Positions 1-23,169 of a stretch of 64,000 bases of DNA are shown piece by piece (the stretch's first letter is position 1; the number at the start of each line of letters is the position of its first letter). The notes under the pieces were generated by a model. It was not told the DNA's origin and did no database searches. It worked only from the letters and a program-made list of their open reading frames with translations. This DNA comes from Mycteria americana (Eukaryota; Chordata; Aves; Ciconiiformes; Ciconiidae). Location: positions 992,001 through 1,056,000 of the forward strand of contig NW_027445626.1 of the NCBI RefSeq assembly GCF_035582795.1. Reading direction: 5' to 3'. Made by a program: the position numbers and the translations under genes.

Positions 1-243
1 TTTCAAGCTGTACGCAGGCTGAGCTTTGGAGACAAGGAAAAATAAAGAAGCTCTCAAGGATATTTTGGAATTAGTGGTACCCTCTCTTCTCCTTGTTATC
101 AGGTGAAGATTACAATACTGTCCTTAAGTCATCTATGCTCCATATCTATTTACCCTACTTTTTTGAGGAGAGGGAGGTGGAAGAGAGGAGTAGTTTCTTT
201 TTGAACCAAATGTGGCCAACGGACAGATCCTGGGTTAGTGAGA

Positions 244-2214
244 AGGCACCTGGAGGAGGAGGAGGTGAGGTAGGAGGCAAGAGGAGGCAAGAGCAGAAAT
301 CTGGAGGAGGTGTAGGAGGAGGCACCAGGAGACAATAAGAGGAAAGAGGAGGCAAGAAGAGGAGGAAGCAACAGGATGCAACAGTAGGAGGAAAAAGGAA
401 GAGGAGGCAAGAGGGAAAAAAAGGGAGCCCAGGAGGCAACAGGAGGCAAGAAAAGGAGCAGGAGGAGAAAGAGAATGCACCAAGAGGCAAAATGAGGCCG
501 CAGGAGGAGGAGGAGGCAACAGGAGTCGCCTCTTGTTTCCTTGTCCTCCTTTTGCCTCCTGTTGCCTCCTCCTCCTCCTCTTGCCTCATATTGTCTCCTC
601 CTTCTGGTACCTCCTGCTGCTTCCTCCTGCTCCTCCTCCTCAACCCCCTGTTGCCTCCTCTTCCTCCTTCTGTTGCCTTCCCTTGCCTCCTGTTGCCTTC
701 TTTTCCACATCCTGTTCCTGTTGCCTGTTGCTGACCCAATGTTGCATCCCAGGCCTCTTTCTTCTTTTGGCTCCTCATGCCTCCTGTTGCCTCCTCCTCC
801 TTCTCCTCCTCCTCCTCTCGTACTCCTCTCCTCCTCTTCCTCCTCCTTTTCTTCCTCCTCCACCTCCTCCTCCTCCTCCCCCTTCTCTTCTCCTCCTCTT
901 CCTTTTCCCCTTCCTCCTCTTACGCTTCCTTCTCTTACTGTTGCCTCCTCTTGCCTCGTCTTGCCTCCTCCTCCTTCTCTTCCTCCTCTTGTGGCCTCCT
1001 GTTGCCCCACCATCCTCTTGCCCCTGCCGCTTCCTCCTTCTCCTCCTCTTCTTGCCTTTTCCTCCTCATCATCCTTTTCCTCTTGCTTCCTCTTGCCTCC
1101 TCTTTTCTCCCCTTCTTCCTCCTCCTCTTCCCTGCTCTGCCTCCTTTTACCTCCCTCTCTTTCTCCTGATGGTGCATCCTGTTGCCTCCAGCAGCCTCCT
1201 TTTCCTCCTCTTGCTCTTACCTCCTGTTGCTCATTGTAGCCTCGTCCTCTCCTCCTCCTCCTTCTCCTCCACATTCTCCTCCTCATCCTGTTGTCTTCTC
1301 TTGCCACCTGCTTTGACCTTTCCTAATTCTCCTCCTCCTCCTCCTCCTCCTCCTCCTCCTCTTCTTCCTCTTCTGCCGAGTACCTTCTTTGTCTTCCTCC
1401 TCCTTTTGCCTACTGTTGCTTCCTCCTTCTTTTCCTCCTCTTGTTGCTTCCTTCTCTTGCCTCTACTTGCCTCCTCCTTTTGTTGCCTCCTCCTGCTGTG
1501 TCCTCCTGTTACCACCTGTTGCCTCCTCCTTCCCTTCCTTCTCCTCTTCCTATTACATCCACCCACTCCTATTCCCTTCTGTTGCCTCCTCTTCCTCCTC
1601 TTGCCTCCTGTTTCCATTTGTTGCCTCCTCTTCCCCTGCTCCTGCTACCTCCTCTTGCCTCTTCCTCCTCCTCCTCCTCTTCTCTTCTCCTCTTCTCTCC
1701 GTCTCCTTCTCCTCCTGCTTTTCCCTCCTCTTTTGTCCTCTTGACACCTCCTCTTCCTCCTGTTGCCCTCTCTTTCCTTTTCCTCGTCCTGTTGCATCTG
1801 GAGACCTTCTCTTTTTCCTCCTCCTCCTCTTGCCTCAAGTGCCCGCCTCTTGCCTCCTTTTGCTTCCACCTCCTCCTATTAACTCCATTGGTCTCCTGTT
1901 GCATCTTCCTCCTCCTCCTGTTTCCTCCTCTTGTGTCCTTTACGTCCTGTTATGTCCATCTCCTTTTCCCTCCTCTTGCCTCCTTTTGCCCGCTCTTGCC
2001 TCTTATTGCCTTATTCTCCATTTGTGTCCCATTGCCTCCTCTTCCTGTTGAGTCCTCCTCCTCCTCCTTTGCTTGTGGCCTCCTGTTGCCTCCTCCTCCT
2101 CCTGGTTCTTCCTCTTGCCTCCTCCTCTTTTTAATGCTGTTGCTTCTGTTGCATCCTTGTCCTCCTCTTGCCTCCTCCTTCTCCTGCTGCCTCCTGTTGC
2201 CTCTTCCTTCTTTT
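244..2214. repeat. Strand-switching polypurine/polypyrimidine minisatellite
   Basis: A low-complexity array about 2 kb long. From 244 to about 525 the plus strand is purine-rich (GGAGGCAAGAGG-like units). From about 526 to 2214 it is the reverse complement (TTGCCTCCTCTTGCCTCCT-like units with CCT runs). All six frames give long but meaningless Leu/Pro/Ser or Arg/Glu/Gly translations, so I call no gene here. Such mirror-rich homopurine tracts can form triplex or hairpin DNA and are hard to assemble. Confidence 0.9.
502..579. repeat. Perfect inverted repeat at the purine/pyrimidine switch
   Basis: Bases 502-525 and 556-579 are exact 24-nt reverse complements around a 30-nt spacer. They lie where the minisatellite changes strand, so the whole block is an imperfect long hairpin. 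The right duplication copy has the same arrangement with slightly mismatched arms near 55152-55230. Confidence 0.85.
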
Positions 2215-2216
2215 GG

Positions 2217-2636
2217 AAGAGGCTGAGGTACGGAATGCATTCTTCACCTCCTCTTTTACTAGCAAGACCAGCCTTCAGGAATACCAGGTGCCAGAGATGA
2301 GGGGGGCAAGCCTGGAGCCAGGCAGACATAGCCCTGCTGGAAGAGGATCAGGTCAGGGAATTCTTACGCAAACTGGACATACAGAGGTCCACGGGCCCTG
2401 ATGGGATGCACCCATGAGTGCTGAGGGAGCTGGCAGATGTCATTGCAAGGACACTCCCAAGAATCTTTTACCGAGCATTGAGATGGGGATGTGCGCGAAG
2501 ACTGGAAGAAATCAAATGTCACTGCTATTTTCAAGGAGGGCAAGAAGGAGGACCTGGGGAACAACAGATGAGTCAGCCTCTCCTCGAGCCCTGGGAAGGT
2601 GATAGAACAGCTAATCCTGGGAAATATTTCCAGGTA
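2217..2636 (+). mobile_element. CR1 LINE fragment (start of reverse transcriptase region)
   Basis: Translation across frames gives the CR1 ORF2 signature EAEVxNAFFTSxFTSKTSLQE and then the STGPDGMHPxVLREL and WKxxxVTxIFKxGKKEDPGNYR blocks, in degraded form. These precede the reverse transcriptase core in CR1. Both ends are truncated: the minisatellite abuts the left end and an LTR relic the right. Confidence 0.85.
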
Positions 2637-2639
2637 CAT

Positions 2640-2850
2640 TGTACTGGTTTTGGCTGGGATGGAGTTAATTTTCTGCATAGCAGCCCGTATGGTGCCACGT
2701 TTGGGATTTGCGACCAACGCAGTGTTTATAATACACCAGTGTTGTAGCTATTTGCGGAAGAGTGCTTTCACAGCATCAAGGCCTTCTCTCTTGCTCTCTC
2801 TTCCTCCCCAGCAACTAGGCTGGATCTCTTCACAAGGGAGGACCAGGGGA
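2640..2850 (+). mobile_element. Partial LTR relic, avian endogenous retrovirus
   Basis: It begins TGTACTGGTTTTGGCTGGGA, the usual start of a common bird ERV LTR family (class III/ERVL-like, provisional). Related relics lie at 30947 and 33092. It sits directly against a CR1 fragment. It is old, partial and non-coding, and shared with 57250-57460, so it inserted before the segmental duplication. Confidence 0.55.
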
Positions 2851-2939
2851 CATCATTTAGCAAGGCAAAGTTTTACACAGTGCGTTGGTGTCCATGTCCA
2901 GGTTTTGGTAGCGAGGAGGCTGCACGTGTGACCTGTGAG

Positions 2940-3610
2940 AGAAGACCAAGGGCTGCCTCCATGCCAGACAGGGCTGGGTCCAGCCAGCTCCAAAATAGAC
3001 CCACCGCTGGCCAAAACTGAGCCCAGCAACAAAGCTGGTGGAACGGGTGTGAAAATGTATTTAAGAAGGGGCACAAGTGCCAGACTGGAATAGGAGTTAG
3101 GGGGAAAACAAAGTGTGAGAAACAGCCCTGCAAACACCATGGTCGGTGAAGAAGGAGGAGAACCACCCTGTCGGTGGTCCAGGCACCAGAGCAGATATTC
3201 CCCTGCAGCCCATGGAGAATACCACAGCACAGAAGGTATTTTCCTGCAGCCTATGGAGAAGACCATGGTGGACAAGGTAAGCCCTGCAGTCTGTGGAGGA
3301 CCCAATGCTGGAGTAGTTGGGTAATTCCTGAAAGAACTGTGGCCTGTGGAGAGCCCCCAGTGGAGCAGGTTCATCTTGAAGGACTGTAGCCTGTAGGAGG
3401 GACCCCATGGGAAAAGTGGGAGAAGGAAGGAGCAGCAGGCAGGAAGTGTTCTGGACTGACCACAACCCCATTCCCCATGGCCTAGCGCTGCTCAGAGGGG
3501 AGGAGGTAGAAGAGTTGGGAATAAAGGAGTGAAGCTGAGCTGGGGAAAAAAGGGTGGGCAGGAGGCCTTCCATGGGGAAGGAGATAAGGTCTTCCAACAG
3601 CCCCACACTT
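2940..3610 (+). mobile_element. Second LTR-like relic, avian ERV
   Basis: The block has a TATTTAAGA TATA-like element near 3058 and repeated phrases of the form CTGCAGCCCATGGAG and GACCCxxTGxTGGAG. These match a widespread bird LTR-type repeat as I remember it. Family assignment is uncertain. No coding region is visible. It is an old fossil shared with 57555-58240. Confidence 0.4.
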
Positions 3611-5967
3611 CTTCCACCCTCAGCCTTTGCAGTTACACGTGCCTGGCCGGCCCACCTGCTTTGCCACTGTCACGTTTGGACTGAAGTCCCACACACATTT
3701 TGGCATGCCCAGTGTAAGCTGGCCTCCACCCAAATCTGGAGCCCACCTGGCCATGGAGGCAGGGACAGGACAGGTCCCTCTGCCCAGGGCCAGGAACAGC
3801 TCTTCCCTGGGACCCTCCCCAAGGAATGCTCCTCATGTGTGTCAGCCTGTGGCCTGGCAGGGGTGGAATTGGGACAAGGGCTGCTGGGGCAGGTCTGAAG
3901 TACCTCAGCTGGCAGAGCATTAGACTGAACATCCAAAGGTCCCTGGTTCAACCCTGGGCTGATACAGTGCTATCCTCGCTCAGTTTTTCGCAGAGCCTGC
4001 CTGCCGCCTTCCAGCCTACCCTGGCCCTCCTTGCTCCTTCACCTCTTGCCAGAGCACTGTCCCTGCACTGTAGCTGCAGACCTGTGGGTTAGAAGCAGCC
4101 TTCCTCTTGCTCCACAAGTCCCCAGCCTTCCCCTCAACAGGACTCTCCATTCAGTGCTTCTTTGGGGTGCTCTCCATCTGTCCCTCCTTCCCTGCTCCAC
4201 AGCAATTGGCACCTTTCCTTTGTGGGGTCTCTGCAAAGACCTTGTCTCTCTCCTCTTTGTCATTCTTGATGGTGCACAGACTGCTCCCCTCCTCACACAC
4301 ATCCTGCACCTGGACCTCAGCTTGCAGACCAGAGCATACTGCCCATGGGGGAGGCCACTGTCCCCCCAGTCCCAGGGAGAGGCACTCCCTGGAGCTGAGG
4401 CCTGAATGGCAGCATCCTCCCTCCAGAGGTCTGTCACAGCAAGACCTCTGATGTGCCAAGGACAGCTGGCAAAGCCGTGCCCAAATAGACTCACCCACCA
4501 GACTGCACTGGCTAGAGCAGCTGCAGCCCCTCACAGCCATCAGTCCCTGCACAGAGGAAGAAAGACCTGCTCATGAGCTCCAACAAGCTGCTGGGCTCCC
4601 CTCTTGCAACCTCTTGCTGCTACAGAGCCCTGCTCGCCCCCCAGGAACACAGTGACAGCTGTGACCCAGCACATCTCTCTCTGTCTCCAGCCTCAGCCTC
4701 TCCCCAGTCAGGCCAAGGAATGGCACATACTGGACTACAGTTGCACAACAATGTGCATGTTCTAACCCTGTGCAGTTCTGCTGACTCGTAGCTGGATCCT
4801 CAGGGATGCACCTGCGGAGAAGTTTGGCTTTTGTTGTGACTGAGCGCAAGTGAGAGGTGGCGAGAGGGAGAGACTGTCTGTCCAAGCACAGTTACTGTCT
4901 TGTCAGCTTTGAGCATGAGCTTGAACATGCTTGGCCGCAGGGGTAGTGCCTGCAGGATTATCACTGCTCCAGAAGAGTCCTTCTACGCCTTTCTTGAGCA
5001 AGAACGGGAGAGTCATTGCTGAGGATGGGTTTTGGGGTCATGTGTGGAAAGCGGAAGAGGTGAGCAGTCCATCCCCTTAACTCCACTCAACCACTCCAGA
5101 AGTTCACAGGCACTGTGGTCTGCTTTTGAAACCCCCAAACCCCCTATGCCAAGCAGGGGCTCAGCAGGGAAAAATCTATGGCATTGGGCAACACAATTGT
5201 CCCAGCTGTGCCACCATGAGGACACCATCCCTGCATGTGGTCAAACCATCAGCCTTTGAGTTACCAGCTGAACACACTCACCCACCCTGCCACAGAGACC
5301 CCAGCCAGGGCTGTCCCAGGGCACTGCTTTGCTGCCAGGACAGTCATCAGTGCTGAAGGAATGGGAAGGTCCCTGAGCCCAACCCCCATGCCCACCCCAT
5401 GGAGATGGAAGCCTGCTCTTCAAGACACCTCCAGGGATGCTGGGGAACAGAGGGCTGCAGGGGGAGGCCTGGTGCCTGGAGGAGGGATATAAGATTTCTG
5501 CCACCAAGTTCCCTCCACAGCGTGCCCTGGGATGCCATCGGAGCCTGTGGGCACCTCACCCCAGGCAGGGCATTTCCCTCACCCTGTTGCACTGCTCCTG
5601 CTGTGGAGTTGGGGACAGATGTGGCACAGAGGGGTGTTGCCCTGGGTGGCAGAGGAGGCTCAGGGGAAGGGGTTTTCTCCTCTCCATCGACCCATCCCAC
5701 AGTGGGCCAGAGCGTGGGAGCAGCACCTGCAGCAAGAGCCTCCTTCTGCCCCATTGCCCTGCCGAGGCGTTGAAGGGGCAGCACTCTGCAGTGCAGCCCT
5801 GTGCCAGGATCAGGCCCCAGCACAGAGCCAGTCCCAGCTTGCCCACCTCAGAAGGGTTCAAGTGCTGTTTTCTGCAGAGGGTCCCTGGGCACGCACGGGA
5901 CAACAGGACTGTGCTCGTCATAGACACATCACGGGAGGAGAGTGTCTCTCCTGCTGGCAGGTGTCAA
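3611..5967. other. Intergenic region with no recognised gene apart from the tRNA-Phe relic
   Basis: Moderately GC-rich sequence between the LTR relics and the tRNA-Ala gene. Open frames here are short, not conserved in frame with the right copy, and match nothing I know. About 105 bp near 5777-5881 are absent from the right copy. Apart from the decayed tRNA-Phe at 3894-3966 I see nothing to annotate. Confidence 0.6.
3894..3966 (+). pseudogene. tRNA-Phe (GAA) pseudogene
   Basis: The stretch TTAGACTGAACATCCAAAGG and a following GGTTCAA B-box resemble vertebrate tRNA-Phe closely. The GAA anticodon (loop CTGAACA) and T arm remain. The acceptor stem no longer pairs, the D stem starts CCTC instead of GCTC, and one anticodon-stem pair is mismatched, so it is probably not a working tRNA. 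The copy at 58540 is less decayed. Confidence 0.8.
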
Positions 5968-6039
5968 GGGGATGTAGCTCAGTGGCAGAGCGCCTGCTTC
6001 GCATGTGGGAGGTCCTGGGTTCAATCCCCAGCATCTCCA
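5968..6039 (+). tRNA. tRNA-Ala (anticodon CGC)
   Basis: A 72-nt cloverleaf folds cleanly. The acceptor arms GGGGATG and CATCTCC pair with wobble, the D arm is GCTC/GAGC, the anticodon stem pairs through two G-T wobbles, and the T arm is CTGGG/CCCAG. The anticodon loop TTCGCAT puts CGC at 6000-6002, reading the Ala codon GCG. The internal A box (TAGCTCAGTGG) and B box (GGTTCAATCCC) are canonical and a TTTT run follows 8 nt downstream. No CCA is encoded, as normal in eukaryotes. The duplicate at 60515 differs only in one anticodon base. Confidence 0.93.
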
Positions 6040-6046
6040 GGGCTGC

Positions 6047-6050
6047 TTTT
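6047..6050 (+). terminator. Pol III terminator of tRNA-Ala
   Basis: A TTTT run starts 8 nt past the discriminator base of the tRNA-Ala gene, the minimal vertebrate RNA polymerase III stop signal. Confidence 0.75.
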
Positions 6051-6471
6051 GCCCTGACTCCCCAGCCTCAGGCAGGTGCGGGCTGGAGCCCATGGAACAG
6101 CCCCTGGAGACTGGGGTCCTGGCAGAGCATGAGGAGAGGGAATCTCAGCCCGTGTGTCCCAGAAAGTAGCTCTGCACCCTGTGCTGGGACAGTGGGGAGC
6201 AGAGCTGCATCCTCACCATTGTGGGAGGTAATCCATGGGCCATGATCCCCCCTGGGGATGGCTGGGGTGTTTTGGGGTGAGCAGCAGGATTATTCCCCAG
6301 GGACCATGGGCTCTTGCAGCCCCACAGCCTGACCCCGAGCCTGCTGTCCCTCAGATGTGCCCCTTGCCTGCCACTGCGTCATCGTTCTCTGCTCCCCCTC
6401 ATCAGCCTCAGGGAGGTGACCCAACACCTGGGCAGGCAAGCCCCAGCTCCGGGTCAAAGCCCTCAGAGACT

Positions 6472-6477
6472 TTTAAT
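6472..6477 (-). promoter_or_regulatory. Candidate poly(A) signal ATTAAA of the SRCR gene
   Basis: The minus strand reads ATTAAA about 100 nt past the SRCR stop codon at 6579. It is the second most common vertebrate poly(A) hexamer, and it is conserved at 61019-61024. I found no AATAAA on the minus strand nearer the stop. Confidence 0.55.
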
Positions 6478-6578
6478 AAGAAGCAATATGGACGCACAGT
6501 GTAAAAGCGGGAATAAAAATAGAGGAAACTGCAGGTGGTTTCTGCTGCCCGTGGTAAAGGGAGATGTTTCCCTGGTGC

Positions 6579-19387
<12,809 letters not shown>

Positions 19388-19480
19388 CCTGAGCCTCCTG
19401 CCCTGCCAGCACATCCCTGCTCTGCCACACTCCCTGCCACGGCTCCTGGGGACTCCTGGGGACAATGACGACAGCAGGGC

Positions 19481-19524
19481 AATATATCTCTGCAGATGCC
19501 AGCCCAGCTACAGGACGAGCCAAT
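19481..19524 (-). promoter_or_regulatory. Candidate TATA and CCAAT promoter of the SRCR gene
   Basis: On the minus strand GATATATT (19488-19481) lies about 95 nt upstream of the start codon and an inverted-orientation CCAAT box (ATTGG, 19524-19520) about 35 nt further up. Spacing fits a TATA-driven core promoter. No transcript data are available. Confidence 0.5.
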
Positions 19525-20598
19525 CAAAGCAGCAGGGCCTTTTTCGACATTATCGGGAGCTATCTCCCCTCCGACACAGCCCGGCCCTCCAATGAACTTC
19601 TCCAGCGCCATTCATGACCATATATGAGAGACGGCTCTGCTACAGGTGTCACGTCACCGTGGTGGGGGGCCGTCACAGGACAGGGCTGCTTGTGTGGGGG
19701 TAAGTGGATTTTTCACCCCCTCAACCCTGCTTTCTCAACCAGGAGCACTGAGCATCTCCTATGCCAGGCACAGCCAAGAGCCCAAGGTGAGAGTGTCCAG
19801 CCACCCTCGTGCCGTGGGAAGCACAGGGCTGGGGCTGCGCCGGAGGCTGTGTCAGGAAGGGAAGGACACAGCCCCTGTCCCTGCTACAGACCCCGCTGTG
19901 CTGGGAGCAGCAGCTGGGAAAGGGCCTTAGCCCAGGCCAGAGCCCCGTCCCAGGAGTGCTGGCTCACCCTTCCTTCCCTGGAGAGCCCCATGGAAGGTCC
20001 CTCGCAGGAGCCGGAGCTGGGACATGTCCCTGCCCTGGCAGCAGACGTGCAGCCCAGAGGCTCAGACAGATCCCTGACTGTCAGCATGTCACCGAGGGGC
20101 CGTTATTCCCCGCGGGCGCATCGGGAGCTCCAGCCTGCAGGTGCACAAACCACAGCCCACGTGGCCTCGCAGCACTCCCCACGCTCCCCCCGCAGCGCCC
20201 AGGCAGGAAGTCTGTGGTTTCCTCCTGGCGCCGTGCCCAGGCACATCCCTGCGGGGTCCCCGAGCCACCCCCACCCCGACTGCTCCAGCCAGGGCTGCAG
20301 GGGCTGCTCCTTCGGCCTCGCAGGCACGGGGCCGGGCAGCTCCCGTCCTCCGTGAAGCCCTTGTGGCAGCACACGGCCGCTCTGCACCGAGCCCCACAGC
20401 CATGGGGTGCCATCGGTGATGTGACCACTGCCACTGCTGTGTGCTCATGGGTTATCCTGACGGTGACCTCACACCCTCCTACTGCTGGCACTCTGTGTGC
20501 ATGCGTTACACTGTCACACGTGTGTGCGGTGTATGGACATCTGCTGATGATGGTACTTCCAAAAAGCTGTATTTGGGCGTGGTCAAAATATTGTTTTG
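19525..20598. other. Upstream flank of the SRCR gene, GC-rich, no gene seen
   Basis: About 1 kb of GC-rich sequence with many CpG between 20080 and 20400, perhaps a small CpG island. It contains clustered ETS, RUNX and E-box motifs at 20148-20220. The open frames are GC-driven and match nothing I recognise. Confidence 0.5.
20148..20220. promoter_or_regulatory. Candidate enhancer: RUNX, E-box and an ETS-RUNX composite
   Basis: AACCACA (RUNX, reversed) at 20148-20154, CACGTG at 20158-20163, CAGGAAGT (ETS/PU.1) at 20204-20211 and TGTGGTTT (RUNX) at 20213-20220, one base after the ETS site. Tightly spaced ETS-RUNX pairs are a known feature of T-cell and myeloid enhancers such as TCR gene enhancers. 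The position, about 0.8 kb upstream of a leukocyte-type receptor gene, fits. Function is inferred. Confidence 0.4.
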
Positions 20599-20921
20599 GT
20601 GACATCAGAAGCACCTACAGAAACTATGTGCCAGCTTCTGGCCTACCAGCTACTCAGGCAGCAGTGACATCATAAGCTCATGCACAGCCCCTGGCCTATC
20701 TGCCACTCAGCCACAGAGGATTTCATAGCATCTACCTCTGATATTGGCCTGCTCCTGGCCTATTGGCCATTCAGGCACCAATGACCTCAAAACCACCTAC
20801 AGAAACTATGGGCCTGCTCCTGCCCTACCAGCTCCTCAGGCAGCTGTGGCATTAGAAGAAGCACCTACACATGCCATAGGCCTCCTCCAGGCTTATGAGC
20901 TACTCAGACATGACATAAGAC
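20599..20921. repeat. Degenerate ~65-bp minisatellite, five units
   Basis: Units share GACxTCAxAAxCACCTACAG, CTATGxGCCxGCTCCTGGCC and TACCAGCTACTCAGGCA phrases. Individual units are clearly diverged. Confidence 0.75.
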
Positions 20922-20957
20922 ACATCAAAGACCAGCTACAACCATCCGCAACTCCAA

Positions 20958-21190
20958 AACCTTAGTGTTCCTCAAGGACTGGACATGATTGTCCCCAAAG
21001 TCCAAGACCTAGACATTGCCCAAGGACTGGAGATGATTGTCCCCAAGCCACAAGACCTTGGTGTCCCTCAAGGACCATTGGTGACCAACCCTAGACCCCT
21101 AGACCTTGGTGTTCATCAAGGACCATCAATGACCACCCCCAACACCAAGACCTTGATGTCCCTCAAACCCCAAGACTTTGGTGTCCCTTA
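20958..21190. repeat. ~48-bp minisatellite, about five units
   Basis: Units read approximately GACCTTGGTGTCCCTCAAGG then ACC plus a TGACCACCCCCAA-like half. Because the period is a multiple of three it keeps one frame open, but the translation is a repeat, not a protein. Confidence 0.8.
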
Positions 21191-21484
21191 AAGAGCAGCA
21201 ATCATTTTCCCCACCCCCCTGACTCCCCTAGACATTTTGGGGGTGCTGGTGGCCACCTCAGCACCCTGTTTGTCCAGGACCCCACACCCCAGAGGACCAC
21301 GGGCCATCCCACCACTGGGGGGGGGGTACGGTATTTCACCCTGGGGTTTAATTGTCCCTGCCTGAAAAACCCCGTCAGCAAGAAGACCCGGGAAAGCAGG
21401 ATCAAACTTTGGGCCCAGTCACTGTGACAGCCCCTGTCTGCTTCCGGGGATGCCCCCAGCCAGGTAGGGTGGGGTATCCCCCAC

Positions 21485-21775
21485 TTGTACCCCCTCGTTT
21501 GTACCCCCATTTATAGCCCCCATTTATAGCCCCCTTTTTATAGCCCCTCAGTTATAACCCTATTTACACCCCTCCCCATATATATGCCCCTTCTACTCCG
21601 CCATATATATATTCTCCGTATATACCCCCATATATATACTCTCCATATAGACCCCCATATATACCCCTCCCCATATATAATCTCCATATATATCCCCATA
21701 TATATAGTTTCCATATATACCCCTCTCCATATATACCACTCCCCATAGCTACCCCCTATATATACCCACCATTTA
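21485..21775. repeat. CCCC/ATATATA low-complexity array
   Basis: Alternating runs of CCCC and ATATATA with interspersed TTTATAGCC units. Minus-strand reading gives Gly-Ile-Tyr repeats with no significance. Confidence 0.85.
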
Positions 21776-21899
21776 CCCCCGCTCCTGTCCTGCAGGTAGG
21801 TGGAAGTCCTTGGGGACCCCCCCCCATCGGGGGCGCTGCCAGGTGAGTGACTTGGGGGGTTCCCACGGGGGGGTGGGGGGAACACCCCCTTGGACCCCC
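21776..21899 (+). other. GC-rich stretch with exon-like splice signals
   Basis: TGTCCTGCAG at about 21786-21795 and CCAGGTGAGTGA near 21838 would bound a ~48-base segment. I cannot assign a protein, and chance is possible in so C-rich a region. Confidence 0.2.
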
Positions 21900-22760
21900 A
21901 CGTTGCTCTGTGGAGCCCCCAAACTACCCCAAAATTACACCAGGGGCCCCCAGACTACCCCCAGGGACCCCAAAACTGCCCCAGAGGCCCCCATATTATC
22001 CCCAGGGAAGCTGAATTACACCCAGGGACACCCAAAACTGCCTCAGGGACCCTAAATTGCCCCCAAGCACCTCCAAACTGCCCCAGTGATGACAAAACTG
22101 TCCCAGGGATCCCCAGACTACCCCAGGGACCCCTCAACCTATACCAGGGACCCCCAAAATTACCCCCAGGAAGCCCAAACTGCCCCTGGGTCCCCACAGC
22201 TTCCCCAAGGGACCCCCAACTTCCCCAGGAGCCCCTGAAACTACCCCCAAGGAACTCCAACATCCCTAAGGACCCACAAACTGCACCCAGGGACCTCCAA
22301 CTGATTCCAAACTGCACCAGGGGCCCCCAAACTGCCCCTAAAGCTGCTTAAATTATCCCAAGGGACCCCCAAAACTACCCCAGGGATGCCTAAAACTGCC
22401 CCCAGGGACCCCCAAACTACCCCTAAGACCAGTTGAATTGCTTTCAGGGACCCCAAATTACCTCAGGGACCCCAAAAACTATCCCTATGGACCCTCAACC
22501 TACCCCACGAACTCCGCAACTGCCCCAGGACTCCCCAACTGTCCCAGGGACCTCAAAACTCCCCCGGGGCCCACCACTTTATAGGGATGCCCAACATCTC
22601 CAGGGACACACAGATTAACCCAGGGACCCCCAGATTACCCCAGGGACCCCCAAACTACAACACAACCTTGCAAACTGCTCCCAGGGACTCACAAATTACT
22701 ACCAGAAACCCCCAAAACAACACCAGGGACCCCTAACTTCCTCACTGACCCCAAAACCAC
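21900..22760. repeat. ~24-bp C-rich minisatellite
   Basis: More than thirty degenerate units of the form CCCCAAACTxCCCCAGGGA, with a strong C over G strand bias. Such arrays are typical of introns of genes on bird microchromosomes, which hints that a GC-rich gene once lay or still lies here. Confidence 0.85.
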
Positions 22761-22946
22761 CTGCCATGGGACCCCAAACTGCCCCCATGGACCCAGAATT
22801 GCCCACAGGGAGACCAGGCCTGCCCCCACGGACCACCAACTGAATCCCAAGTGCCCCAGGGATACTCAACACTACCCCACCGATGCCCAAAATACCCCCC
22901 AGCACCCCCCAGATCCTAGTGCCCCTACATTCCCTCCCTCTTCCAG

Positions 22947-23169
22947 CCGTCAGCGAACCCCAAATCAATCGACCCCCCAAAACCAAAAGCGCTTGGGAGG
23001 ACCCCAGTTCAGAAAGTGAAAATGGGAGAGGGTGGATGGGCCACCCCATCTGCCAGGAGCCCCCCTTCAACCCCGCAGATCCCCATCATCCCCCATGAGC
23101 AGTGATGGGGAGATGGACAGTGACGATGAAGATTTACGGGTGGAGCTGCGAAGGCTGCGGGAAAAATAA
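22947..23169 (+). other. Exon-like cassette in the minisatellite field (possible broken gene)
   Basis: A strong acceptor (ATTCCCTCCCTCTTCCAG) precedes sequence unlike its repetitive flanks. One frame reads MSSDGEMDSDDEDLRVELRR then LREK and stops at 23167-23169; a different frame upstream reads KTKSAWEDPSSESENG. An acidic serine block leading into a charged helix recalls the C-terminal coiled coils of WNK kinases, but that is a weak impression. The expected donor would be GTAAGT, and the sequence reads ATAAGT. It may be a decayed exon or chance. Confidence 0.3.

Noticed and set aside
150-1744. Long frames of 385 and 403 codons (minus and plus), and similar ones at 54797-56841
   Set aside because: They run through a polypurine/polypyrimidine array and translate to Leu/Pro/Ser or Glu/Arg/Gly runs. 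Open frames on both strands reflect lack of stop codons in the repeat.
19618-19632. Second TATA-like sequence (CCATATATGAGA)
   Set aside because: It is farther from the start codon and lacks the paired CCAAT spacing of 19481-19524, so it is the weaker candidate.
20599-22760. Regular repeats suggesting a CRISPR array
   Set aside because: The units are contiguous without spacers, degenerate, and in a vertebrate genome; they are minisatellites.
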